Shown piece by piece: positions 7,322 to 14,900 of a stretch of 30,662 nucleotides of DNA. The position numbers and the translations under genes were made by a program. Position 1 is the stretch's first letter. Each line of letters starts with the position of its first letter. Source of the stretch: an uncultured Oscillospiraceae bacterium (GTDB lineage: Bacteria > Bacillota_A > Clostridia > Oscillospirales > Oscillospiraceae); contig CAAEOU010000036.1 of the NCBI GenBank assembly GCA_900757695.1, positions 1 to 30,662 of the forward strand. The letters run 5' to 3'. Below the pieces are notes generated by a model. That model was not told the origin of the DNA and made no database searches. It saw only the letters and a list, made by a program, of their open reading frames with translations.

Positions 7322-8065
7322 CTATCCGGTTACAAATACCTTTGAGACATAGCCCTCCTGCCCGTTGTGTCGGACCCGGTACCAGTCGCCGGATTCCCCC
7401 AGCAGCTCGATGGAATGGCCATTGGGAATGGAACCGATGATCGGGTATTCGAGCCCCGGGCCGCTGCGGAGGTTCAGGGTGCCGTAACTGAGGGTAACGG
7501 TGCCGGTGCGGGGGAATGCTTCATTTGGCTCCCGGAATGGAATGCCAAAATACTCCGTCAGAGCCTGCACGATGGTCTTTGCGATGAGATCGAGGTTTTC
7601 GGTGATCCAATTGGCGTCGGCCACATTGTCGTGATAGGCCAGCTCAATAAAGACCGAGGGGGCTTTGGTCTGCCGGACTTCGCCGATGGCAGTGGTACCC
7701 AGAGCACGCACCTTGCCCGGCTCCGGGTAGATGGTCTGAAGGGCCTGTGCAATGAGATCGGCTGCCTTCTTTCCCTGCATACTGGAGGGGTAGTAGTACA
7801 CGTCGCTGCCCTGCACCTGACCGTAGATAGAGGGCGGCGCGGCGTTGGAGTGAAGGGCCAGATGGAGATCGTAATTTCCGCTGTTGCTCTGACGGATGGA
7901 CTGAGCGGCGGAGCCGGTGGGAGAGTTCCGGGTATAGCGGATGCCGGAGGCTGTGAGATAAGGCTCCATGGCATCTGCCAGCCGATTCATCCAGTACGCC
8001 TCGGAGTTCCCGGTGACGTATAGATTGCCCTCCTGGGTAGAGGGGCTTAAAAAGATGCTGGGCAT
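7322..8065 (-). CDS. N-acetylmuramoyl-L-alanine amidase with C-terminal SH3b domain
   Basis: A 247-residue cell-wall hydrolase. Residues 1-175 are an Amidase_3-type domain with Glu22, the HSNA motif (His72) and catalytic-type Glu141 (FIELAYHDN). Residues about 187-245 form a bacterial SH3 domain (GTLNLRSGPG, GDWYRVRHNGQEGYV) that would bind the cell wall. The usual first zinc ligand, the His of a GHGG motif near the N-terminus, is absent: that position reads LSPSTQEGN. There is no signal peptide, so export may depend on lysis, a holin or a sporulation route. Start ATG 8065 is preceded by GGAAAGGAG; an in-frame start at 8113 would add 16 residues with no ribosome binding site. The family (peptidoglycan amidase) is fairly sure, the cellular role is not. 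Confidence 0.8.
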   Translation of the reverse strand: MPSIFLSPSTQEGNLYVTGNSEAYWMNRLADAMEPYLTASGIRYTRNSPTGSAAQSIRQSNSGNYDLHLALHSNAAPPSIYGQVQGSDVYYYPSSMQGKKAADLIAQALQTIYPEPGKVRALGTTAIGEVRQTKAPSVFIELAYHDNVADANWITENLDLIAKTIVQALTEYFGIPFREPNEAFPRTGTVTLSYGTLNLRSGPGLEYPIIGSIPNGHSIELLGESGDWYRVRHNGQEGYVSKVFVTG

Positions 8066-8110
8066 AATGTGCTCCTTTCCTGGGGGATGATACTCTAAGC
8101 CCATTCTATG

Positions 8111-8140
8111 CACCGGAGGGCGATTTTTTGCCTTCCGGTG
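8111..8140. other. Stable hairpin upstream of the amidase gene
   Basis: An 11-bp stem (8111-8121 with 8130-8140, one wobble) with an 8-base loop of mostly T. It has no T tract after it on either strand, so it is not an ordinary terminator. It would lie in the amidase leader on the minus strand. Between it and the promoter at 8244 I see nothing recognisable. Confidence 0.35.
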
Positions 8141-8243
8141 AAATAAAAAAGGATCAGACGCCGACGATGCATATTCTGCGTATTTTTGCGGATACTTCCC
8201 AGAAGAAATTACAGAAAAACAAAAACTTTATGCAATTAGCCCC

Positions 8244-8272
8244 TTGACCGGGATTTCCTTTGCCTGTATAAT
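8244..8272 (+). promoter_or_regulatory. Promoter of the T-box-aspS/gatC-gatA-gatB operon
   Basis: TTGACC (8244-8249), 17 bases, TATAAT (8267-8272). This is one of the two best sigma-A matches in the window. Transcription would begin near 8280, right before the T-box stem I. Confidence 0.8.
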
Positions 8273-8279
8273 TGGCAGT

Positions 8280-8572
8280 AATCTCATATTCCGAAAGGCT
8301 ATGATGGGAAAAAGTAGTGGTATTCTCCGCCGTACAGAGAGCTGGGTAAGCTGAAAACCAGTCGGCGCATTCCATGAACGAACATCCCGGAGCCGCAGCT
8401 CGAACATTCCGGCGGAATTAGTAGGGTGCGCCGCGGTCAGCGCGTTACAGCTGATGCTTAATCGCAATGAGCGGATTCGCAAGAATTCATATGGGTGGTA
8501 CCACGGAAGTATGTTATGCCTTTCGTCCCATGTTTCCCTTGGGGGAGACGGGACGGAGGGCTTTTTGTTTTG
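8280..8572 (+). promoter_or_regulatory. T-box riboswitch, probable Asn/Glu specificity
   Basis: A tRNA-sensing leader of about 290 bases. Stem I starts with GGGA (8306-8309) and AGTA (8313-8316), with the AGAGA motif at 8336-8340 and an upper stem CGCCG/CGGCG. The opposite side of the specifier loop reads GAACGAACA then TCCC (8385-8388), which closes on GGGA. The triplet next to the closing stem is AAC (8381-8383, Asn); shifting one base gives GAA (8380-8382, Glu). The conserved T-box TGGGTGGTACCACGG is at 8492-8506. Its 3' part competes with a terminator. By the T-box mechanism, uncharged tRNA stabilises the antiterminator and turns on the downstream aspS/gatC, gatA and gatB genes. The T-box itself is certain; the specifier reading is mine. 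Confidence 0.92.
8518..8572 (+). terminator. Regulated terminator of the T-box leader
   Basis: A 12-pair stem (8518-8529 with 8550-8561, two wobbles) followed by TTTTTGTTTT. The TCGTCCCA portion (8523-8530) is shared with the antiterminator, as expected for a T-box. Confidence 0.88.
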
Positions 8573-8604
8573 CTATGGACAGTGTATCAGAAAGGGTGAT
8601 TTTC

Positions 8605-10686
8605 ATGCTCAAGCGCACAATTTACTGCGGAGCCATGAGAGAGGCGGCCATTGGCCGGGAAGAGACCGTCTGCGGCTGGGTGCAGACCAAGCGGGACATG
8701 GGCGGTGTAGTCTTTATTGACCTGAGAGACCGGGAAGGGATCCTTCAGGTGGTGTTTGATGCCAGAGAGCTTTCTGCGGAGGAGTTTGCGGCGGCGGACA
8801 AGCTGAAAAACGAAACGGTCATTGCCGTACACGGCTATGTGCGGAAGCGTGACCCGGAGACGGTGAACCCCAAGCTGGAAACCGGCACGGTAGAGCTCCG
8901 GGCAAAGCAGCTGGAGGTGATCTCCGAGGCCGATCCGCTGCCCTTCTCGGTGGAGGACGGTACCAGCAATGAGGCCCTGCGGCTCAAGTACAGGTATCTG
9001 GATCTCCGCAGACCGGAGATGATCGGACGCCTGAAGTTTCGGCACCGGGTGCAGAAGTGTGCCGAGGACTATCTGGATGCCCACGGCTTCCTGTCTGTGG
9101 AGACACCCATGCTCACCAAGTCTACCCCCGAGGGCGCAAGAGACTATCTGGTTCCCTCCCGGGTTCACAACGGTAAATTCTATGCGCTGCCCCAGTCCCC
9201 GCAGATCTTCAAGCAGCTCCTGATGGTGGGCGGCATTGACCGGTACTATCAGGTGGCTCGGTGCTTCCGGGATGAGGACCTTCGTGCAGACCGCCAGCCT
9301 GAGTTTACTCAGGTGGATATGGAAATGAGCTTTGTGGAGCAGGAGGATGTGCTCCAGCATCTGGAGAGCATGTTCAAATACATGTTCAAGGAGCTCATGG
9401 GCGTGGAGTTCCCCGGCGCCTTCCCCCGGCATACATGGACAGAGTGCATGGATAAGTACGGCTCTGACAAGCCGGATCTCCGCTTCGGCCTTCCGATCGT
9501 AGATCTGACGGAGACCGTAAAGGACTGCGGCTTCTCGGTGTTCAAGAATGCCCTGAAAAAGGGCGGCGTGGTTCGGGCCATCAACGTTCGGGGCCATGCG
9601 GACTTTACCAGAACTGAAATTGAGATGCTCACGGATGAGGCCCTGCATCTGGGGGCCAAGGGCATGGCATGGATCGCATGGCGGCCCACCGGTGAGATCT
9701 ACTCTATCCTTACCAAGTACTTTACGGAGGAGCAGATGGATGCGCTGCTGTCGGAGATGGATGCGGCGCCCGGCGACTTTATCCTGTTCTCCGCCGACAA
9801 GCTCGCCACCGTTCGGAAGGTGCTGGGCGGTCTGCGGCTGAAGCTGGCGGATCACCTGAATCTCCGCCGGGACGAGTGGAACATTCTGTTTGTGACGGAC
9901 TTCCCCCAGTTCGAGTACTCCGAGGAGGAGGAGCGCTGGGTATCCACCCATCATCCCTTTACCATGCCCTATCCCGAGGATGTACAGTATCTTCTGACAG
10001 ATCCCGGACGGGTTCGGGCGCAGGCCTTTGACGTGGTGCTCAATGGCATTGAGCTAGGCAGCGGCTCTGTCCGTATTCACCAGCGGGAAGTGCAGAACAA
10101 GATGTTTGAGGCGCTGGGCTTCTCTCAGGAGCAGATCGATGAGCGCTTTGGATTTATGGTCAATGCCTTCCGCTATGGCACGCCGCCCCATGCGGGCTTT
10201 GCCTTTGGCCTTGACCGGTTTGTGATGCAGCTGACCAAGGCTGCCTCCCTCCGGGATGTGATCGCATTCCCCAAGCTCAAGGACGCCTCCTGCCCCCTGA
10301 CCGATGCGCCCAACACGGTGGACGAGGAGCAGCTGGAGGTGCTGGGCATCGGCACCCGGGACGAAAGTGGTGTGATGCACGGGGCCAAGGCGTCCCGGCA
10401 GGCGGAGTCCGGCATCGACATTCAGCATGTGGCAGATCTCTCCATGCTGAAGATTCCCGCCGGGGAACAGGAGAGCATTCGCAAGGACCTTTTGGAGGTC
10501 GTGGCATTTGCGGATCAGCTGGCGAAAATCGATACCGAGGGCGTAGAGCCCATGGCACACATTGCCGGACTGCAAAATGTCTGGCGGGAAGATACGATAA
10601 AAACGTCTGTGGACCGGGATCTGCTGCTGGAAAATGCACCGGCCAAGCAGGATGGATATATCTTTGTACCCCAGGTGGTCGAGTAA
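8605..10686 (+). CDS. aspS: Aspartyl-tRNA synthetase fused to amidotransferase subunit GatC
   Basis: A 693-residue fusion. Residues 1-582 are a complete bacterial-type AspRS: anticodon-binding OB fold (about 1-105), class II motif 1 (about 147-170), motif 2 with FRDEDLRADRQPEF (221-234), the GAD insertion (about 290-415) and motif 3 GFAFGLDRF (531-539), ending at the usual KDASCPLTDAP segment. After a linker of about 20 residues, 605-693 are a full GatC: IQHVADLSMLKI, IDTEGVEPMAH, NVWRED and a C-terminal DGYIFVPQVVE. No separate gatC lies before gatA. This implies a non-discriminating AspRS that also charges tRNA(Asn), handing Asp-tRNA(Asn) to GatCAB. ATG 8605 is chosen (AAAGGGTG upstream, start of homology); the open frame reaches back to 8467 only because it overlaps the T-box. 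Confidence 0.93.
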   Translation: MLKRTIYCGAMREAAIGREETVCGWVQTKRDMGGVVFIDLRDREGILQVVFDARELSAEEFAAADKLKNETVIAVHGYVRKRDPETVNPKLETGTVELRAKQLEVISEADPLPFSVEDGTSNEALRLKYRYLDLRRPEMIGRLKFRHRVQKCAEDYLDAHGFLSVETPMLTKSTPEGARDYLVPSRVHNGKFYALPQSPQIFKQLLMVGGIDRYYQVARCFRDEDLRADRQPEFTQVDMEMSFVEQEDVLQHLESMFKYMFKELMGVEFPGAFPRHTWTECMDKYGSDKPDLRFGLPIVDLTETVKDCGFSVFKNALKKGGVVRAINVRGHADFTRTEIEMLTDEALHLGAKGMAWIAWRPTGEIYSILTKYFTEEQMDALLSEMDAAPGDFILFSADKLATVRKVLGGLRLKLADHLNLRRDEWNILFVTDFPQFEYSEEEERWVSTHHPFTMPYPEDVQYLLTDPGRVRAQAFDVVLNGIELGSGSVRIHQREVQNKMFEALGFSQEQIDERFGFMVNAFRYGTPPHAGFAFGLDRFVMQLTKAASLRDVIAFPKLKDASCPLTDAPNTVDEEQLEVLGIGTRDESGVMHGAKASRQAESGIDIQHVADLSMLKIPAGEQESIRKDLLEVVAFADQLAKIDTEGVEPMAHIAGLQNVWREDTIKTSVDRDLLLENAPAKQDGYIFVPQVVE

Positions 10687-10698
10687 GGAGGCAGAACA

Positions 10699-12144
10699 AT
10701 GAACATGACAGAACTGACAGTGAAGCAGCTGGCGCAGGCTCTGGACCGGAAGGAAGTATCTGCCCGGGAAGCTGCGGAAGCCTACCTGCGGGCCATTGAG
10801 GAAAAGGATGCGGCAGTGGGGGCCTATTTGACGGTGACCCGGGAGCTGGCGCTGAAGCAGGCTGATCTGGTGGATGAAAAGCGGGCCAGAGGCGAAAAGC
10901 TCCCTGCGCTGGCCGGTGTGCCCTGCGGCATTAAGGACAATATCTGCACAAAGGGAACCACCACCACATGTGCCTCCAAAATGCTGGAAAACTTTGTGCC
11001 GCCCTACGATGCGGCGGTGATGGAGAAGCTTCAGGGGCAGGAGGCCGTCATGCTGGGCAAGCTCAACATGGATGAATTTGCCATGGGCTCTTCCACGGAG
11101 AATTCCTATTATAAAGTGACCCATAACCCTAGAAATCTCGGCTGTGTGCCCGGCGGCTCCTCCGGCGGCTCCGCAGCGGCCGTGGCGGCAGGAGAGGCGG
11201 CCTTTGCGCTTGGCTCTGATACCGGCGGCTCTATTCGGCAGCCTGCGGCCTTCTGCGGTGTGGTGGGCATGAAGCCTACCTACGGCCTTGTAAGCCGTTA
11301 CGGACTTGTGGCCTTTGCATCCTCTCTGGATCAGATCGGGCCGCTGACCAAGGATGTCTATGACAATGCCATGGTGCTGGAGACCATCTGCGGCCATGAT
11401 AGCCGGGACTCCACCAGCCTGCCGGACTCCAAGCTGGATCTGCTGGGGAATATTGAGGGCGGCGTAAAGGGCATGCGCTTTGCACTGCCCAAGGAGTATT
11501 TCTCCGAGGCTTTGAACCCGGAGATCGCCGCAGCCATTCGGGCGGCGGCCCACCGACTGGAGACCCTTGGTGCTCAGGTGGATGAGGTGAGCATCCGGGA
11601 GCTGGAATATGCGCTGCCTGCGTATTATGTCATTTCTTCTGCGGAGGCATCCTCCAATCTGGCACGGTTTGACGGTGTGAAATACGGCTTCCGTGCCCAG
11701 AACGTCAAGGAGATCCATGACCTCTATAAAGAGACCAGAACCCAGGGTTTTGGCCCGGAGGTAAAACGCAGGATCATGCTTGGCTCCTTTGTGCTGTCGG
11801 CGGGCTACTATGATGCCTACTATAAAAAGGCGCTGCAGGTGCGCACTCTGCTGAAAAATGCCTTCGATCAGGTGTTTGCCGGCTATGATGCCATTCTGGC
11901 GCCGGTGGCGCCTACCACGGCCTACCGGATCGGAGAGAAGACCAAGGATCCGCTGGAAATGTATCTGGGGGATGTATATACGGTTCCGGTGAATATTGCC
12001 GGACTCCCCGCCCTGTCGCTGCCCTGCGGCACGGACAGTCAGGGGCTGCCCATTGGAATGCAGCTGATCGGAAAGGCATATTCGGAGCCTACCCTTTACC
12101 GGGCCGGATTTGCCTTTGAGCAGGAAGGAGGTGCTGAGGCATGA
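10699..12144 (+). CDS. gatA: Asp/Glu-tRNA amidotransferase subunit A
   Basis: A 481-residue amidase-signature glutaminase subunit of GatCAB. It releases ammonia from glutamine, which is channelled to GatB for conversion of Asp-tRNA(Asn) or Glu-tRNA(Gln). The Ser-cisSer-Lys triad is intact at Lys79 (CGIKDN), Ser154 (PGGSSGGS) and Ser178 (DTGGSIRQPA), the same numbering as the Staphylococcus aureus enzyme. Length is normal. GGAGG at 10687-10691 and ATG 10699 follow the aspS-gatC stop by 12 bases; ATG 10705 is a less likely alternative. Its partner GatC is supplied as the C-terminal domain of the preceding synthetase, so the AspRS would be tethered to the complex. Confidence 0.96.
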   Translation: MNMTELTVKQLAQALDRKEVSAREAAEAYLRAIEEKDAAVGAYLTVTRELALKQADLVDEKRARGEKLPALAGVPCGIKDNICTKGTTTTCASKMLENFVPPYDAAVMEKLQGQEAVMLGKLNMDEFAMGSSTENSYYKVTHNPRNLGCVPGGSSGGSAAAVAAGEAAFALGSDTGGSIRQPAAFCGVVGMKPTYGLVSRYGLVAFASSLDQIGPLTKDVYDNAMVLETICGHDSRDSTSLPDSKLDLLGNIEGGVKGMRFALPKEYFSEALNPEIAAAIRAAAHRLETLGAQVDEVSIRELEYALPAYYVISSAEASSNLARFDGVKYGFRAQNVKEIHDLYKETRTQGFGPEVKRRIMLGSFVLSAGYYDAYYKKALQVRTLLKNAFDQVFAGYDAILAPVAPTTAYRIGEKTKDPLEMYLGDVYTVPVNIAGLPALSLPCGTDSQGLPIGMQLIGKAYSEPTLYRAGFAFEQEGGAEA

Positions 12145-13565
12145 TCGCAAATTATGAGATGGTCATTGGACTGGAAGTCCATGTAGAACTGAAAACCGCA
12201 ACGAAGATCTTCTGCGGCTGCTCTACCAAATTCGGTGTAGCGCCCAATACCCAGTGCTGCCCGGTGTGCACCGGTATGCCCGGCTCTCTGCCGGTGCTCA
12301 ATGGCAAGGTGGTGGAGTATGCGGTAAAGGCCGGCCTTGCCACCGGCTGTAAGATTGCCACCTATTCCAAGCAGGATCGGAAGAACTACTTCTATCCCGA
12401 CCTGCCCAAGGCCTATCAGATCTCCCAGTATGACCTGCCCCTGTGCAGCGAGGGCTATCTGGACATTGAGACGGAAAACGGGAAGAAGCGCATTGGCATT
12501 ACCCGGATCCATATCGAGGAGGATGCGGGCAAGCTGGTGCATCAGGAGGGCAAGGGAACCTTTATCGACTGCAACCGCTGCGGCGTGCCCCTGATCGAGA
12601 TCGTTTCCGAGCCGGATATGCGTTCGGCGGAGGAAGCCAGAGCCTACCTTCAGAAGCTCCGTGCGATCATTCTCTATACCGGCGTCTCGGACTGCAAGAT
12701 GAATGAAGGCTCTCTCCGGTGCGATGTAAACCTCTCCATTCGGAAGAAGGGCAGTGATAAGCTGGGCACCCGTACGGAGATGAAAAACCTCAACAGCTTT
12801 CAGAACGTGGTCAAGGCCATTGAGTATGAATATGCCCGTCAGGTCAGTGTACTGGAAGAGGGCGGCGAGGTAATTCAGGAGACCCGGCGCTTTGATATGA
12901 ACACCGGCAAGACCTCCTCCATGCGTTCCAAGGAAAATGCCGATGATTATCGCTATTTCCCGGACCCCGATCTGGTGCCCATTGTCATAAGCCCTGAGTT
13001 CTTGGAAGAAATCAAGACATCCATTCCGGTGCTTCCGGATCAGCGGAAGCAGAGCTATCAGGAAAAGTATGGCCTTTCCTCTCTGGCGGCGGAGACGCTG
13101 GTGACCCGGAAGGATATCGCCGACTACTTTGAGACGGCAGCGGGGATGACGGAATATCCCGTTTTGGCGGCCAATCTGGTGTCCGGCGAAGTGGCACGGC
13201 TGTGCCCGGAGGAGCAGGCTGTGCCGGTGGCGCCGGAGCATATTGCGGTTTTGGCAGATCTGCTGGGTCAGGGGAAGATCAACGGCGGCACCTGCAAAAA
13301 GGTCATCGCCCAGCTGTTCCAGCAGGACGGCGATCCGCTGAAGATCATTGAGGCACAGGGCCTTCAGCAGATCAGCGATCCTGCGGTACTGCGTCCCATG
13401 GCAGAAGAAGTTCTGCGCCAGAGCCAGAAGGTCGTAAACGACTATCAAAACGGCAATAAGAATGCATTCCATGCACTGGTGGGTCAGATGATGAAGAAGA
13501 CACAGGGCAAGGGAAATCCGCAGGTCATCGGTCAGGTGCTGACAGAGCTGCTGGAGCAGAAATAA
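12141..13565 (+). CDS. gatB: Asp/Glu-tRNA amidotransferase subunit B
   Basis: A 474-residue kinase/transamidase subunit of GatCAB. The N-terminal cradle domain has MVIGLEVHVEL at 7-17 and zinc-binding cysteines at 25, 27, 39/40 and 43 (CGCS, CCPVC). ITRIHIEEDAGK, NRCGVPLIEIVSEPD and the TRTEMKNLNS stretch are family signatures. The last 150 or so residues are the helical and YqeY-like domain that grips tRNA. The ATG overlaps the gatA stop (ATGA at 12141-12144), so translation is coupled and equal amounts of A and B are expected. The gene closes the operon and is followed by a strong terminator. Confidence 0.96.
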   Translation: MIANYEMVIGLEVHVELKTATKIFCGCSTKFGVAPNTQCCPVCTGMPGSLPVLNGKVVEYAVKAGLATGCKIATYSKQDRKNYFYPDLPKAYQISQYDLPLCSEGYLDIETENGKKRIGITRIHIEEDAGKLVHQEGKGTFIDCNRCGVPLIEIVSEPDMRSAEEARAYLQKLRAIILYTGVSDCKMNEGSLRCDVNLSIRKKGSDKLGTRTEMKNLNSFQNVVKAIEYEYARQVSVLEEGGEVIQETRRFDMNTGKTSSMRSKENADDYRYFPDPDLVPIVISPEFLEEIKTSIPVLPDQRKQSYQEKYGLSSLAAETLVTRKDIADYFETAAGMTEYPVLAANLVSGEVARLCPEEQAVPVAPEHIAVLADLLGQGKINGGTCKKVIAQLFQQDGDPLKIIEAQGLQQISDPAVLRPMAEEVLRQSQKVVNDYQNGNKNAFHALVGQMMKKTQGKGNPQVIGQVLTELLEQK

Positions 13566-13575
13566 GACAGAAAAG

Positions 13576-13614
13576 AAAACACAGCCACCGGCCCATGCCG
13601 ATGGCTGTGTTTTT
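13576..13614 (+). terminator. Bidirectional terminator between gatB and glycosyltransferase
   Basis: A 12-bp stem (13576-13587 with 13602-13613) with an inner CGGC/GCCG helix, ending in TTTTT on the plus strand. On the minus strand the stem ends in TTTTCTTTTC, so it serves both convergent genes. Confidence 0.85.
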
Positions 13615-13616
13615 GG

Positions 13617-14639
13617 TCAATTGAATTTGAAAATTTTATGGGCCAGCCGGTAGGCGCTGACTTCCACCCTGCGGCCAGCAGACCCCGGAAGATTGCTGAG
13701 GGCGGCCAGAGAAAACAGCTTCAGCTTTCGGTACAGCTCCGGATGTTCGCCCAAAAGCTCCGTCCACAGCGCCTGCTTCTTTTTCAGCGCCTCAGGAGAT
13801 CCGTCCAGATTCAGCAGTGTGGAGCAGATGGAAAGCATCATGGAGAGATACCGGAACATATACCGGGCCAGCTTGGGCTCCATCTGCCGCAGATCCTCCA
13901 AATTGTAATAGCCAAACATCAACCGGGTCACAAGAATCTGCTGATCCACCCGCTGTACCATGACCTTTTCATTGACGGACTGATCTTCCCGGCCAATGAA
14001 ATACCGGTAGAGATCCACGTCCATATAGTACAGGCGCTTTACCTGGGGCAGCGGATAGTAGACAAAAATGTTGTCCACATAGAAGGTGTGCTTGGGCAGC
14101 TCCAACCCGCAGCGCCGCAGCAGCTCCGTCCGGTAGATGACAGAGTGCATCAGGATATACTGACTGGGGAGAAAATGACCGCAGTCCTCCCATGAAAATA
14201 CCTGGTTTTGGGGGAAGATATTGTGGTAATCAATGGTGTGAGAGGTGTTGTCCACCGCATGCTCATAGACGTAGTTGCACAGCATCATGTCCAAGGGAGT
14301 ATCCAGAGACTGGATCCGAAGCTGCTGCAAAACCTTTTGGAGTGCGTCGGGATCCAGCCAATCATCGGAATCCACGACTTTGTAGTAGAGACCGGTGGCA
14401 TGGCGAATTCCCTGATTCACGCCTTCGCCGTGACCGCCGTTGGGCTGATGGATGACCCGGACAATGTCCGGATATTGGGCGGCATACTGGTCACAGATGG
14501 CAGGGGTATCGTCTTTGGTAGAGCCATCGTCCACCAGAATAATTTCAATGTCCTCACCGCCGGTCAGCAGGGAGTCCACACACTTATGCATATAAGCGGC
14601 ACTGTTATAACAGGGCACGGTAAATGTAATCAGTTTCAA
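13617..14639 (-). CDS. Family 2 glycosyltransferase
   Basis: A 340-residue GT-A fold glycosyltransferase. The N-terminal strand FTVPCYNSAAYM (6-17), the nucleotide-sugar motif LVDDGST (35-41) and the metal-binding VDSDDWLDP (89-97) are those of GT2 enzymes that transfer sugars to cell-surface polysaccharides or lipids. No membrane segment is evident, so it would act at the inner membrane face on soluble or lipid-linked acceptors. I choose TTG 14639, which has GGAGAG 5 bases upstream and begins directly at the conserved strand; the ATG at 14702 lacks a ribosome binding site and adds 21 unrelated residues. The gene stands alone on the minus strand, away from any capsule cluster. Donor and acceptor are unknown. 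Confidence 0.82.
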   Translation of the reverse strand: MKLITFTVPCYNSAAYMHKCVDSLLTGGEDIEIILVDDGSTKDDTPAICDQYAAQYPDIVRVIHQPNGGHGEGVNQGIRHATGLYYKVVDSDDWLDPDALQKVLQQLRIQSLDTPLDMMLCNYVYEHAVDNTSHTIDYHNIFPQNQVFSWEDCGHFLPSQYILMHSVIYRTELLRRCGLELPKHTFYVDNIFVYYPLPQVKRLYYMDVDLYRYFIGREDQSVNEKVMVQRVDQQILVTRLMFGYYNLEDLRQMEPKLARYMFRYLSMMLSICSTLLNLDGSPEALKKKQALWTELLGEHPELYRKLKLFSLAALSNLPGSAGRRVEVSAYRLAHKIFKFN

Positions 14640-14787
14640 AAGATCTCTCCGTTCCGCACAGCTCCTCTGCGCAGGGTAATAGTACCGGATAAATATGAAC
14701 AAAATATGAACAAAAACTTTAGATTAGGTAAAACATTATCGAAGGCTTTTGAAACCGTCATTATGGGAAATCAGAAGCGGGAAACGG

Positions 14788-14816
14788 TTGTGGATCGCAG
14801 AGAAACATGCTACAAT
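14788..14816 (+). promoter_or_regulatory. Promoter for the pepF operon
   Basis: TTGTGG (14788-14793), 17 bases, TACAAT (14811-14816), 85 bases before the pepF ATG. I found no convincing promoter for the divergent glycosyltransferase in the rest of this 261-base gap. Confidence 0.5.
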
Positions 14817-14900
14817 AAACCGTACAATGGCCGGTGAATGGATGGTATGAAATGCCCCCAAGCTCTTGCCGGCCATGCAATATGGAAAGGATGATGAGAA

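Noticed and set aside
8467..8604. N-terminal extension of aspS
   Set aside because: These 46 codons translate the T-box antiterminator and terminator; the protein homology and ribosome binding site start at 8605.
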